Below are positions 36,481 to 48,664 of a stretch of DNA of 64,000 nt, piece after piece. The notes under the pieces were generated by a model that searched no databases, had not been told where the DNA came from, and worked only from the letters and a program-made list of their open reading frames with translations. Origin of the DNA: Spirodela intermedia (taxonomy: Eukaryota; Streptophyta; Magnoliopsida; Alismatales; Araceae). Both the position numbers and the translations under genes were made by a program. Position 1 is the stretch's first letter. Each line of letters begins with the position of its first letter. The stretch lies in the NCBI GenBank assembly GCA_902729315.2, contig LR746274.1, positions 6,073,037 to 6,137,036 on the forward strand, written 5' to 3'.

Positions 36481-36699
36481 AATAGTTTTTAATTCCATAA
36501 AAATTAAGATTGTATTATGAAGAAGAATAATAAAATCGAAGTGAAGTAGTCAAAAGTGGATGTAAGTCAAAAGAGTTTAGTGAATTATTTTAAAATATAT
36601 TCTGAACTATCTTTTATTGGCTTATATATATATATATATATTTAAATGAGATATTTTTAGAAAAATTAAAATTTAATTCAGCCCCCCTCCCTCTTGAAT

Positions 36700-37900
36700 T
36701 ATTTAGTCATTTATGGATCAATATGGAGTAAATCATCCTCTAATATGTGATTGAATGCTCATTGTGTCAAATACATAAGGATGCATCAACCTCATTGATA
36801 GTCTTATTGTAACCCCTCTTAATACCTGAACAAATGTGAGACAAATTGACCATGGACTTCATAGAGGGCTCACTACACTTTTACAATAAGAACTATGTCT
36901 TAGTTGTGGTTGATCGCTTAACTAAATTTACACATTTTGTGACATTATGACACCCATATTCAGCAAGAGATGTAACAAGAATATCCCTCTAAGAGATCAT
37001 TAGGCTTCATGAGATTCTCTATTCCATAATCTCATATCAAGACAATTTTCTTCAACTAATTTTGAATAGAGTTCCCCAAATTACATGACACTAAACTTAG
37101 GCAAAACACATCATTCCACCCTCAAATAGATGGTCAAACTAAGAAAGTTAACAACTGTCTAAATTCTTCCTTTGTTATTTCTCCTCAAACAAGTCTTGTT
37201 AATAGAGTAAATGACTCGTGGACGGAATTGTGGTTCAACTTAACATTTCATTATTCTCTTCAACTACTTCTTTTTGTGTATTGTATGATAAAGATCTTCT
37301 CCTAATTGTTCACTTTGGCTCACTATTGGTGAAGCTCTCGACCTTGGTAGATCTCCTCAAGACACAAGATGAGATGTTTGACATAATTAAAGAGAACTTT
37401 GCCTAAGTCCAAACATGCATGAAACACTTTGCTGATTGTCATCGATGAGATGTGAAGTTTAAAGAGGGTGATAAAGTCTATCTCAAGCTATAGCCCTATT
37501 GGATGAAAACTTTGGCATAGTGGAGGAATGAGAAGCTAGCACCCAAGTTTTTTGAGCCTTTCTAAGTTTTGGAGCACATCAACAATGTTGTCTACCACTT
37601 GGACCTATCATGCACCTACTAACTACTAGTTGTGAGCTTAGATAGTGGCATGCAATGGATAGTCCAACAAGTTGAAGTTCTTGACGTGTGGCAATCAACC
37701 AAGGGACTCAAGTTACTAATCCAATGGCATGATCTACCCCCTTTTGAAGCCACTTGAGAATCTATAGCCAAGATGACACAACTCTTCCTCAAATTGCACC
37801 TTGAGGATAAGGTGCTAGAGGCACTGGGATGAATGTAAGACGTTCAAGCACTATTAGTATGATGGGTACAAGTGGGCCAACAGATTGTGTACTCTCAAAA
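36700..37900 (+). mobile_element. Ty3-gypsy remnant: integrase and chromodomain region
   Basis: The plus strand reads MDFIEGSLHFYNKNYVLVVV then DRLTKFTHFV, the integrase DxITGLPxSxGxxxILVVVDRLSKxAHF motif. It continues with a weak STAYHPQTDGQT match, FKEGDKVYLKL, APKFFEPF and NNVVYHLDL. The C-terminal LIQWHDLPPFEAT (chromodomain-like) is followed by LFLKLHLEDKVLEALG. These are the hallmarks of plant gypsy elements of the chromovirus type. Stop codons interrupt every segment. Confidence 0.78.
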
Positions 37901-38149
37901 GTGAAAGCGACAACATGCCCAATTACTTACAAGAGGCTCTCACCCTCTCTCATCATCATAGCCCTAGGTGAACATATGTAAGAAAGGTCTAGAGGGGGGA
38001 AAGAAGATTATGTTTTTACTTCTATTGAGATTGGGTACTGCTGCAAGGCCCAAGGACTAATCGAGGAGGAGTGGGGATAGTCTAGCTGCGGCAAGAAGAT
38101 CTTGTGTATCACATCTTATCTTTCTCTATTCTATTACTCTCATCTTATT

Positions 38150-38931
38150 TCTATTTATCATTTGTAGGGTCCTCACAATATACTGATGTTGAATATACAT
38201 AATTTATTATTGATAGAAGATCTACCTCAACAAATTGAACATTTTTTATCAAATCACTTGGAGACGTAAGAAATAAAATATGATAGCTAAGTCAAGTGTA
38301 GAAGTAGAATCTAGAACTATGACTCAAGATATATGTAGAGCCTTATGAGCAAATATCATTTTTAAAGATCTGCAAGTTGAATTGGAGGATTCAATTAAGT
38401 CATATTGTGACAATAAATTGACTATTAACATTGTACACAATCCAATTTAATATAATCAAAACAAACATATTGAAATTTGATACTTTATCAAAGATAAGTT
38501 AAATAACATATTAATATGTACACTATATTTATCATTAAACAATCATGTTATAGACTTTTTCACTAAAGGATTAAGCAACAACACATATCCTCATTTCATA
38601 TACAAGTTAAGAATGAAAGACATGCATTCACTAACTTGAGGGGGAGTGTCAAGAACACTTTATCTTATCTTTTTACCTCAATCCTTATGTTTGAATCAAT
38701 ATTGTTTGGGCCTATTTAGGGCTAATCTAATTTAAGTATTCATTTACCTATTTTCCCTCATTAAGAATCAAACTTATTTATCTCATTATTGACTGAGATA
38801 TGTCTGGTCTACTGTGTTATTATCAAGACTAGTATAAAAGACCAATCTCACTTCATTTGAGAGTAGAGAATATAAAATTAAGAGTTAACTTGTTATTTCT
38901 TTTTTTTTTTCTTTTTTTCATTGCACTGACA
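38150..38931 (+). mobile_element. Ty1-copia 3' end: RNase H, polypurine tract and probable 3' LTR
   Basis: The plus strand reads LAKSSVEVESRTMTQDICRA, LQVELEDSIKSYCDNKLTIN, KHIEI and FIKDKL, the copia RNase H. After MKDMHSLT-stop a polypurine tract GAGGGGGAG (38638-38646) is followed by TGTCAAGAAC, a normal LTR start. The probable LTR (38647 to about 38931, ending ...GCACTGACA) contains a TATAAAAG box near 38831. The 5' part of this element is missing. Confidence 0.78.
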
Positions 38932-39049
38932 ATTGTAGAACTCAAGAGGAGATTGAGATGAGTTTATGACAGTAACATCGATGTATTGAAATATAAATGA
39001 CCATGTCGTAAATACCAAATACATGCATTATCAGAATTTTTGATAATTG

Positions 39050-40300
39050 TAGGAAACTCTATTAATTTTAAATGTTATGAGGAAACAAATTTTACCAACT
39101 TTAGGAATTGAAATGAGTAACATATTTCTTTTCTTATTTCAAATAACACACATGTCATCAACAAAATGAAGCATATATCTCAATTTGGTCACTTGGCCTA
39201 TAGTCAAGAAGTTGTATGCTAATTTTAGAAGAGTAAACATCATTTATCAACTTCTTTATGCTTGATTTTATTTGGACTTGAATAGTTATAATTCTTTCAA
39301 TTGAGAATCTTTTTAATCTCCCCCATTAACTTGATATTTCTTTGATGTATCTAGATTTTGAAATAATTCTTTTTCACCTATCATATGACTATTGTATGGA
39401 CTAACCAAAAATTAGATATCATTATTACTTGACATTTGGTGTCATGTAAATAATGAATAAATTACTTTCCTCATTCACATGTACTAAATTAATTTGTTCT
39501 TTTGTTTAATCCCAACAATAAACTTCAATATGTCCAAATTATTACAATATTGACATTACATTATTTTTATCTCCACTATAATTTCATCGTCCACAACCTT
39601 ATTTTTACCTTCACTTCAATATGTCCATCACCATAGTCTCAGCAATGATCATAATAGCCTTCATGTATGCAACTTGGTTGTCTTGATATTGATTATATGT
39701 GATTTTGCTATTGATTTCTATTTTTGAAATCTCAACTTTGGTTCAAAATATTTGGTTTAATCTACTCTTCATATGACAATTATGAGCTCATTTTGTGAAT
39801 AAATAGGTAACTCTTTATATTATTTAATTCTAGTAAAAATATGATCATATTGCAAAGGAATGTGCTTAAAATATTCTTAATATTTTTTCTCTATGAAATA
39901 TATTCTCTAAAATTCTTATTTGATTTATAATAATAGAAATTGTGAAAATAAATCTTTAATTGATTCACATGATCTCATAAAAAAAGTTTTGAAATATCTC
40001 CAAGGTATTTGAAGTTCTTATTTTAAAATCCTGACTTTGTTATTCACATGACCATCATGACTTTGTTGTCACCTTGAAATTCTTATTTTAAAATCCTCCA
40101 TGTATAAATGGAAGTTTTATAGCATTGTCACTTCAAGAAAAAAATGTGCATTATTAGAAGAGCCTTTTCCTCCATGTTGCCAAAATATCCTTCAAATCTT
40201 ATTTTTTTTAGTTTCTTCATTTAAAAAAAAACTCTCAATGAGATTTCATAAATTTTTTGAAATAAAAAATCCATATCTTGATGCTTTGAAACTCACCATT
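39050..40300 (-). mobile_element. Ty1-copia remnant, minus strand: gag zinc knuckle and protease part
   Basis: The minus strand reads QCQYCNNLDILKF (zinc-knuckle-like, 39560-39520), then SHMIGEKELFQNLDTSKKYQ (39390-39330), the copia protease WxxDSGCSxHMxGxKxLFxxLD region. LAYNFLTIGQV, LHFVDDMCVI and SIPKVGKICFLITFKINR follow (39240-39060), equal to the LxxNLLSIGQLxxxG...C.I...M..NRMF block. This is the upstream neighbour of the integrase part now found at 36.4 kb, on the same strand. AT-rich sequence to 40300 may hold its gag. Confidence 0.72.
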
Positions 40301-41072
40301 CAATATTTTTTAGACAAATGAGTGTTCTAAAAGGTTTTTTTCATAGATCTCTCACTACAATAATAGCAACTGATTTTCATAGGTGTTGAAATTTGAAAAA
40401 AATATAAATAATAATAAATGCATGATACAAATTAACTCTACTATCAGTTTTTAGAAATAAAACCATAAAACAGATGAAAAACTCTTGCAAAAACTGATGG
40501 AGAAGAAGGAGAGGAGGACGCGTGTAAAACAAAGAGAAATGTTTTCACGAACTCAATTAAAATAGTAATAAATTAAATTTATAAAGGGGGTAGAGAAAGA
40601 GAGAGAGAAGGTAGCGGTCACTAGCCGATCATCAGGTTCCATTAGGCGTGTTCCCTCTCTCCCTTCCTCTCTCTCTCTCTTTCCACGTAGGCGTGTCCAT
40701 TTCTTGAATAGAAAGCTCTCTCTCTCTCTCTCTCTCTTTCTTCCCCGCACCTTACCCTGTTTAGCACGGTGGGCGCTTCTGCTCCACTACCCAGTACGCC
40801 GTCAACCGGGCCGCCAGCGCCGCCAAAGACGTCACACTGATAACGTCGACCGACGTGGGCCAATTTCAGCCGTCTGATTGAGATCCGCATGTGGCCCATC
40901 CATCTCATGTCACACGCCCACCGGTTAGTCAGTTTCCGAAAAATATGAGGGTATTAACGTCAAGGATGCCCGTCGTCTCTCGCCCTCTCTCGCGCGGCGT
41001 CAGTCGTCGCCGGCAAAACCTCGAAACCTCCTGTGGCGGCGAGTTCTGCTTTGTTCTCCTCGCGCAGTAGTG

Positions 41073-41106
<34 letters not shown>

Positions 41107-41174
41107 GCTCTGCGGTGATTCTCTGGTCGTTTTTCTTCAAGAAGTCTGGTGGAATCCGAGGTTTTCGTTTCGAA
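40301..41174. other. Spacer and promoter of the NTF2-like gene
   Basis: Contains GA/CT tracts at 40593-40610, 40663-40682 and 40713-40738, and a (CT)n tract at 41074-41103 in the 5' leader. The proximal part (from about 40975) is duplicated in inverted orientation at 49.8 kb. Confidence 0.6.
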
Positions 41175-42916
41175 ATGGAGAATACTGCAGAGCAGCGGGC
41201 AGAGGGGCAGGATGGCAAGGGATCCGGCTCGATAACCGAGGGAATCCTTCCTCAACTTCTCAATCTGTGAGTTCTCTCGTGTTAACCTTCCCCCGCTCAT
41301 AATTTCTAAGACTTTCAAGTTTGCATCTACGTTAATTGGAGCGAAGGGGCAAAAACAGAGCACTAGAAATTTCTAGAGCGCGTCCTGCGTGGTGACGTCA
41401 TTTTTCTCTGGGATAAATGTTCTGCGAAGATGATGCTCAGGTGTTCAGCTGATGTAGGATTAATCTTGTCAGTGGAGCGCCTTGTGAAGATCTGAGTTAA
41501 ATGATCAAATTGACAGTTCCGTCGTAGTGATGCTCGGGCTAATTGAATCGATTGCTCATATCACAGGTACGGATCTACTGCGACGTCCCGGGACTTTGAG
41601 ATTTATGCCTCAAATGCGACATTTGAAGATCCCCTGATGCGCGCGCACGGGTATGTCTCAGATGCGTCTTTCTTGTTTAGATTGCATAGAGATTTATGCG
41701 GACTCATCTTTCTGTTCGCAGAGTAAAGCAGATTAAATCGGCATTTTATTCGCTGCCTAAGGTACGATCGTTGTTTCTAACATGATTCCGTTTTTCTGTA
41801 CATCTTATTACGCGTAAACCCTCACACCCAGTCATTGATTTGTTGGGTTTGTTTTCAGCAGTGACGAAGTTTGCACTCTTTTCTCCAGTTCTTCTCTTTT
41901 GGTCGCCATGGTTGCTTGTGAAGAACTTCTAATGGCCAGTATTTATGCTTCTTTTTTACTGTCACAGGTATTCAGTGAATCAAAGATTGTAGAATATAGC
42001 ATCAAAGAAAACGCTACCGGACCTGGAAATGGAGAGGTAAAGCATCATTTCCGACTGTCTCATCGGCCTTGCTAATGGACATGGACATCTCATCATGTGC
42101 TTACTCTCCATTATTGCTGCAGGTGTTGATCGACAACAAGCAGTACTACAAAATCCTGGGGAGAGACATCAACATCATCTCTCTAATCAAACTTCATCTT
42201 AAAGATGGAAAGGTCATCCGCCATGAAGACTGGTATGCTATGCTTCCTGGATTCTGTATTTACTCTTCAACACTCTAACAAAAAAGCAACGGCGTTCGTG
42301 TTGGGAATTTTACTCAAGTGTGATTTTTTTTCCCGCTCCTGTGGGTAGAAAAATTGGTGTTTAGATTGATCCCTGAACCCATTATGGTATCAATGCATTC
42401 TCACAGTTTTGCTCTTTCTTATTACAGTTAATTCAGAGTTGTCTGTCTTTGTTCTATGAACTCGTCATTATAGTAATCCTGCCCTCTGCATTTTTCCTAG
42501 GTGTCCATGGTTATGAATCCACAGCTCTGATCTTCCTTCTGTACTTTTCCTGCTCGGAATTAAGAGGATTCTATCTTCCCTTTTCTCCTCCCAATTATAG
42601 TAGCTCACAGTCTTCTGCATAAAAACTTTCTATGTACTCATAATCTGTGCTTTACTGTTCCTGCCAGGAATTCAAGCGAAAACTTAATAATGTCTCTCCA
42701 CTTGATGCATTTCTTAGCCTCATAATCTATGTCCCACCTTCGTTGACTCCATTCTCTCTTGGGGTTGATCAAACTTGCAGGTGGGACAAGAAGCCTCTGA
42801 AGAACAGGGAGACAGTGAAGTTACCACTGGTGGGACAACTGGCTGAGCTCACTCGCCGGGCTTCCATGCTGGCGACTCATTGTCTGATGAGGTTCGGAAA
42901 GGATCCGAGCCCATGA
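41175..42916 (+). CDS. NTF2-like (SnoaL-type) domain protein of plants
   Basis: Six exons: 41175-41266, 41567-41650, 41722-41761, 41968-42036, 42123-42232 and 42781-42916, with consistent phases, giving 176 residues. Conserved blocks are ITEGILPQLLNLYGSTATSR, DFEIYASNATFEDPLMRAHG, VKQIKSAFYSLPKVFSESKI, NKQYYKILGRDINIISLIKL and WWDKKPLKNRETVKLPLVGQ. The pattern of a short helix pair followed by a curved sheet with FEDP and a trailing W-D is that of NTF2/ketosteroid-isomerase folds, and the protein resembles an Arabidopsis family annotated as NTF2-like. No catalytic assignment can be made. The start is the only Met in exon 1. A (CT)n leader precedes it and another (CT)n follows the stop. A broken inverted copy of its first half lies at 49.0-49.9 kb. 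Confidence 0.85.
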
Positions 42917-42938
42917 AATGCCCTAAATCTTCATCCAA

Positions 42939-42982
<44 letters not shown>

Positions 42983-43213
42983 TCACAGATACATGTAAAC
43001 AATACACCATATTTGTATTGAAGATGATGAGTGCAGCCCAAAGTTTTCATGTAAGAGTGTATGTGCATGAATGCCCATTTAATTTCTGATGCAACAATTT
43101 ATTATTTATTAAAGTCATCATGTTGTCAAACACTGTAGACCCATCTTCTGAATCCCTTGTTTACCTTATATACATTTTTTTTTTTCAAAGAAAAATACTG
43201 AGCAAATTACAAG

Positions 43214-43249
<36 letters not shown>

Positions 43250-43350
43250 CCAGTTTCTCTCTATCTTTTTTCATAGAAAAAGACTGCCGAAATTACAAGA
43301 ACGACGGGGGGAGAGAGGGAGAGAGAGAGAGAACCTGCAACTCGGGATGG
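42917..43350. other. Spacer between convergent genes with CT and GA tracts
   Basis: (CT)n at 42942-42980 (probably 3' UTR of the NTF2-like gene), and (GA)n at 43215-43247 and 43305-43331. On the minus strand the latter two read CT and may lie in the 3' UTR of the membrane-protein gene. Confidence 0.7.
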
Positions 43351-44208
43351 TTATTTCGGTATCTTCGGGCGGCGGAGAAGCCTCTCTGCGGGCGGCGAGA
43401 GGACCTCGTCGTCCAACTCGGCCAGATACCTGCCGAGGTCCCAGTCGCGCGCTGAAACTCGCGGCGGAGACGGCGTCGGCGTGTAGAACGGCGTCGAAGG
43501 TGTCGACGTCTCCATCTGCGAAAACTCAAACCCCGACTTCTCTTCTTCCTCCTCCTCTACCACCTCCTCCTTTCCCTCTTCCTCCGCCACCATCTCCTCC
43601 TCCTCCTCTTTTCTTTGCGGCGGCGCCGCTTTCTGCTCTTTCTTCACCGCCAGCGGCGGCTTCTGCTCTTTCTTCACCGCCGGCGGCGGTTTCTGCTCTT
43701 TCTTCACCGCCAGCGGCGGCTTCTGCTCTTTCTTCACCGCCGCCGCCGGCTTCTGCTCTTCCTCCCATACTTTTCCCGGGGAAAACCCCTCCTCTTTCTC
43801 CTTCTCTGCAATAGGGGCGCCGTGGAAGCCTCCGTAGAAAACCCCGCCGTGCCACGGCGGCGATGGCGACGGCCGCGCCTGAGAGTAGTAAGGGGAGTCG
43901 GATCCCGGCCAGGCGAAGCCGATCGCCGCCGTGACGGAGTACAAGGGCTCGCCGGTCGGCGGAGCTCGCTCGCTGCGTGACTGGTGACCCCGCGAGAGGA
44001 CGTGGTACAGGAGGAGCTCTTTCGAGTCCGGCGTCCCGAAGGCATCCCCCCCCGCCGGCGACGCCTCCTGGTCGCCGGCGGCGAAGAGCGGCCCTCTCCG
44101 GAATTTCCGGCGATACCACAGCACGTAGGTGAGCTCGGCGGCGATTCCCAGGAGCACGAAGATGAAGACCACGATCAGCGCCACCGCCGCGGAGGAGATT
44201 TCAGCCAT
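43351..44208 (-). CDS. Single-pass membrane protein with KEQKPP(L/P)AVK repeat, function unknown
   Basis: A single exon, 285 residues. Residues 7-29 form one membrane helix (SAAVALIVVFIFVLLGIAAE), followed by a basic juxtamembrane segment (WYRRKFRRG), so the bulk should face the cytosol. Then come a KELLLYHVLSRG segment and about five tandem copies of a 10-residue unit EQKPPLAVKK (roughly residues 151-200, encoded at 43620-43760 by 30-bp DNA repeats). An acidic run (EEEEEMVAEEEGKEE) and a Pro/Thr/Ser-rich tail with STPFYTPTPSPPRVS follow. The last motif and layout occur in an uncharacterised plant family. I do not know the function. Confidence 0.75.
   Translation of the reverse strand: MAEISSAAVALIVVFIFVLLGIAAELTYVLWYRRKFRRGPLFAAGDQEASPAGGDAFGTPDSKELLLYHVLSRGHQSRSERAPPTGEPLYSVTAAIGFAWPGSDSPYYSQARPSPSPPWHGGVFYGGFHGAPIAEKEKEEGFSPGKVWEEEQKPAAAVKKEQKPPLAVKKEQKPPPAVKKEQKPPLAVKKEQKAAPPQRKEEEEEMVAEEEGKEEVVEEEEEEKSGFEFSQMETSTPSTPFYTPTPSPPRVSARDWDLGRYLAELDDEVLSPPAERLLRRPKIPK
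43620..43762 (-). repeat. 30-bp in-frame coding minisatellite
   Basis: Four to five tandem 30-bp units (plus strand CTTCTGCTCTTTCTTCACCG plus GCGGCGG-type ends) encode the EQKPPLAVKK repeat. Units are nearly identical, so recent expansion or gene conversion is likely. Confidence 0.9.
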
Positions 44209-44469
44209 GTCCGGAATGGATGCTCGGATGCTCGGAGCAGAGGAGTAACCTGCGGGAGAAGATGCCTTCGTGCTCGTCCGTTGACCGACGAGGGATAGAT
44301 GGCCCAGTCAGCTGTAGATAGAGTCGGGAGCGGAGGCGGGATTTCAACGCTGGCAGTTGCACGCTCCCATCAGCGACTGTGAAATCCCGCGACGAAGACG
44401 ACCGGAAAATATAAACAAAGATTCCAGAGACACGCAAACGTGTTGTAATCGACGACCTAGCTTTCACTC

Positions 44470-44515
<46 letters not shown>

Positions 44516-45675
44516 CCTCATTATTAATGAGAGAGAGCTTACTGGTTTTATACATGAGAGAGCAAGAGATTACTCATTGAGAGAGAGAGAAAGAGAGAGA
44601 GAGGTTTTTGTGTGAGAGTAAGATCTCCCTCATTTTGTAAGACAGAGAGAGGGGAGAGGGAGAGAGAGATGAGGAAGAGAGAGAGAGAGAGAGAGAGGGT
44701 AGAGAGATGAGGAAGAGAGAGAGGGAGGGAGGGAGAGATAGAGAGAGAGAGACAGAGGGGAGAGAGAGATGAGGAAGAGAGAGGGAGGGAGATAGAGCTG
44801 AGGAAGAGAGAGAGAGAGAGAGAGAGGGTGATGTAGGACTGGGGCCCAATCTTGACTCAGCCGGGCCAGTAGAGGACTCAAGCTCGCCCCAAGTAATTTT
44901 GGGCCCAGAAGGCCCTCGGAGATCTCGACGCCATGTACCCAGCCGGAAGCTGAAGATTTTTTTAATTATTAGCATGTTCTAAAGATGAGAAAGTAATGCA
45001 CACGAAACAATACAAGGCGACTTGTAGAAGACGAGAAGATGTGTGGAACACGAAGAGGCATGCGGAATACGAAAGGACACCCACTTAAACTTTCCATTAT
45101 TTCACTTAATTAGCTTTTTTTGTAAGGCCTCTAAGGGGCCACTCCCTGTCCCCTGAGACTCCCGCCTCGCCGCTGCCAACGAATCTCCTTCCATCTCTGC
45201 TCTCCTACCCTAACGCCTAATGCTCCAGCTTCTCGTCGTTTTGGTTCGCCTGCCGCTCTCTCTGACGCTCTGACTTACAGAGTCTGTCGTTGGTCCCCTA
45301 TATCAAACAGTATTTCTTTTATGTCCTCACCGTATGGAAGAACAAATATTTTAATTATTAGGGTTTGATGTGAAACATTACCCCCCATTCGTGCCCTCCA
45401 AAACCCCGCAGCCCGGGACAGAGAAGGTAGCGGCGGCGGAGGCGGCGAATTGCTCCGGCGACCTGGTAGGACCTCCTTTTCTTCTGCGTTCGTTGATTCA
45501 ACTCAGAGCAAGCGGGGGATGCTTCCTGTCTTACGGCTGCCTCTGTCATTGAGCGAGGATGATTTACTCTGTAAACGGTAGATTCTATTAAACCCTAATG
45601 CCTGCTTCTCATTGTGGGAACAGAAGGGAGAGCGGAAGCCGAGTAGTATTCAGGTGCTTCTATCTGCGCCGAAGG
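44209..45675. other. Intergenic region with large GA block; MAK16 promoter and leader
   Basis: Divergent upstream region of the membrane-protein gene and MAK16. It contains the GA block (44475-44830), GGCCCA motifs (44845-44930) and a telo-box AAACCCTA at 45590-45597 close to the MAK16 start, usual for ribosome-biogenesis genes. Confidence 0.65.
44475..44830. repeat. 350-bp GA-rich purine block
   Basis: (GA)19 at about 44475-44512, further GA at 44577-44604, then 44640-44830 of interrupted GA/GGAGA/GGGAGA repeats. The segments GATGAGGAAGAGAGAGAG and GAGGGAGGGAGATAGAG recur, so it is also internally tandem-duplicated. Nearly all purine on the plus strand. Confidence 0.93.
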
Positions 45676-48104
45676 ATGCAGCACGACGACGTGATATGGC
45701 AGGTCATCAGGCACAACCACTGCAGTTTCATGTCCAAGTGAGCTCGACTTTTCTCTTCTGGTTTTTAATCCAATCTGCGTCCGATGCTCTGAATGTAATA
45801 CCAAGAGGGAAAGCACTCATTATGGTGCTTTGTTTTCCATGTCGGCAGAATCGTCACTGGAAATTTCTGTCGAAATCCGTATAACGTTACGGGAATATGC
45901 AACCGGAGCTCTTGTCCTCTTGCCAACAGTCGGTACGCCACCATACGAGATCACGAAGGTTTAGAGCTCCCCTTCTGCACCCCCCCACCCCCCCCACCCG
46001 CCAACGCATTTTGTTCGCCAATTCCATCTGTAAATGACTTCATGTTTTCACACTCCAGCAACCCGGAACTGTTCCATATAGAGAATCAGAACAGCGGGTG
46101 ATACATCTATGGGCTTATATACAAGATTCGGAGGGCTAAAATTTTAACAGAATTAAACATAACACGCCTAACTCATGTCGAAAGAAACTCATAAAGTCAG
46201 CTTATTCAGCAGAGAACATATGCAAAGATCGGTACGGAATAATCTTTTATAAATCTGTTCTTTAAGCTTATTTTCGGAAGATCTTCGGTACCCTTTCCCT
46301 CATTTAACGAATAAACTACCAAATTTGCTCCTAACGTGTTGTGTTTTTTCTTTGAGCTCGTGCCGCGATTGGGTGGCCTGTGAGCATCCTTTCAATTATG
46401 TTTTAGTCACTCGTTGTAAAGATAATATTTAAAACTAAAATGTTCTCCCCAGTGGACTAGTAAATATGTCCTTAACCTGTTAGGGTTTAGTAATTGTTGA
46501 TCCTTAACCTTTTGGTCTTATCACTTTTAATTCCGGTTTCTGCCTTTTGTTTTGTTTGCAGGGGTATTTTATTTGTACATGAAAACCATTGAAAGGGCCC
46601 ATAAACCAAATGATTTGTGGGAAAGGGTTAAACTTCCGAGAAACTATGAGAAGGCTCTGGAACTGATTGATAAGCATCTGGTATTCGTCTTTTAGTCTTT
46701 TAGATGATTTGATGTGTGGTTGAAAGAATGTCTAGACTGACATATCTCTTATTGAACAGCAATATTGGCCTAAATTTCTTGTTCACAAGAACAAGCAACG
46801 TCTCACAAAAATGACCCAGTACCGTATTCGCATGAGGAAGCTAGTTCTGAAAGTGAGGTGTGTTCATTTTTTTCACCTGATGCTGTCATCTTGTTTTTCC
46901 CCCCATTTCTATTTCTATTTATGCATGTAATATCTGAAAAGTTGATAATATGTGGATTTTCCTTACGATTGCCTCAAGCCATATCCACATTACTCTTAGG
47001 AAAAAAATTCTTTTCTTATTAGATTTTTTTTTTCTTTATTTATTCCAGGGAGAAGATTGTGACGATGCCAAGGAAGCAGCAAAAGAGAGAAGCCAGAAGG
47101 GAGGAGAAAGCCGAGAAGGCTGCAGTCTTGGAGAAGGTTAATATCTATCTACTATTAATACTTCAATTTCTCCTTTCTCTCCTCTGTGCGCATGCTGATT
47201 CCTGTTGACTTTTTCAGAGCATCGAAAAAGAATTACTGGAACGCCTCAAGAAGGGCGTGTACGGGGACATATACAACTACCCAGTTGAAGCATATGATAA
47301 TATCCTCAATATGGAAGAAATGAAGGTCGCTGATGTAGAAGAAGAGGAGGAAGAAGAAGTACACTGCTAAACCCCCTCCCCATCCCTTATCATTTCCTCT
47401 TCCTTTCCCTTTTTTGCCTGATATATGCCTCACGGGATCCCCCAATCACCATGTGAACAGGAACCTGAGATAGAATATGTCGAGGGCTACGATGACCCTG
47501 AGGAGGGAGAGGACATGGAAGACTTTGGTGGTTTCGTCCAAGGCGACTCTTTTAGCGATGAGGAGCCTGGTAAGCCGATTCGTGTCCTTCATCATCACCT
47601 TCTGGTCACCGGAAATATTAATGGAATAGATACGTTGATGAAATCAAGGTTCACAAGTTTATATATTATATCTTGTTATGCAGATGAAATCAGCGATGAT
47701 GAGGAAGATCCGAGCTCAAAAAGAAAGCGCAAGGATAAGCCCAAAGGGGACGCTCTTCATTCAAGATCTAGGAGACAGGGGCGAGTCCTCATCGAGGTAA
47801 TAATCTATTTTTTGGGGTGTAATGGATGCAATAGCTCCCATTTCTTGCCTGCCAATTTTTTGCGTACATTAGTTATAGATATAGATGAAGGAAATCCGAC
47901 TCCTAACCTGAGGATGCCCCGTGAGTTGAGTAAGTGAGAGAGAGAGAGAGATAGAGATAGAGCATGAGGGCGCCGCTATCCACACCCCCCAAGATTCAGT
48001 GGGTTTAATTCTCCGGACCGCTTAGTCACTTATCTTGTTATCTTCCATTTGGGCAGGTCGAGCACGACGACGGCGTGGGCGAGAGACACGAAGCTCGCCA
48101 CTGA
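45676..48104 (+). CDS. MAK16: MAK16 ribosome biogenesis protein
   Basis: Nine exons: 45676-45737, 45849-45958, 46562-46680, 46760-46857, 47049-47136, 47218-47358, 47461-47569, 47684-47796 and 48057-48104, giving 295 residues with consistent phases. The N-terminus [20 protein letters not shown], then [20 protein letters not shown] and [20 protein letters not shown], is the invariant MAK16 core, including its zinc-binding Cys residues. [40 protein letters not shown] and [19 protein letters not shown] follow, then a long acidic region. MAK16 is a nucleolar factor for 60S subunit assembly. A telo-box lies in the leader. The short C-terminal exon ([15 protein letters not shown]) is the least conserved part. 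Confidence 0.95.
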
Positions 48105-48664
48105 GAATCCCTCAAATGCCCCAGTCTCTCTCTCTCTCTCCTCTTCTCTGGTTAAGACCTCCACTTGTCACTCTGTCAGTTTCCCTCGAGCCTTTTTTTT
48201 TGGGAAGCTGAGAGGCAGATGGCATGAGCATAGACCCATCTCAGTGCGGCGGCATTCTTGTATGTGGGACCCACCAATGATATTATTCGATTTTTATTTC
48301 ATTGGTTTCTTTGTTTATAAAACTTTAGACTACGGAGTAAATGGGCCGGGCCAGATGTACTAAAGCCCAAGCCCGTACTGGTGAGAGATTTGGTGGTCTT
48401 AGGACTGAGCGTAGTCTATCACCAGGAAATTTACGCATTAACTGTGGGCTCTTTTTTTTTATTATTCCCCTCAAGATTAATCTAGTAATTTAATCTTAAA
48501 TGACTTTTTACCTTCCATGTTTTGAGGCCGATTTCTTGACCGTTGGAATAACCCGCAGGAACTCATGCCCCCTTACCAACCAGTCACCGACGCCCAAGAA
48601 ACCCACATGACAGGGAAGAGAGAGAGAGATGGAGAGAGAGAGGAGCAAAGAAAAGAAGACCAAC
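48105..48664. other. MAK16 3' UTR and spacer
   Basis: A CT tract at 48124-48142 and a GA tract at 48618-48640. GGGCC motifs at 48342-48375. No exon of known family. Confidence 0.5.
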
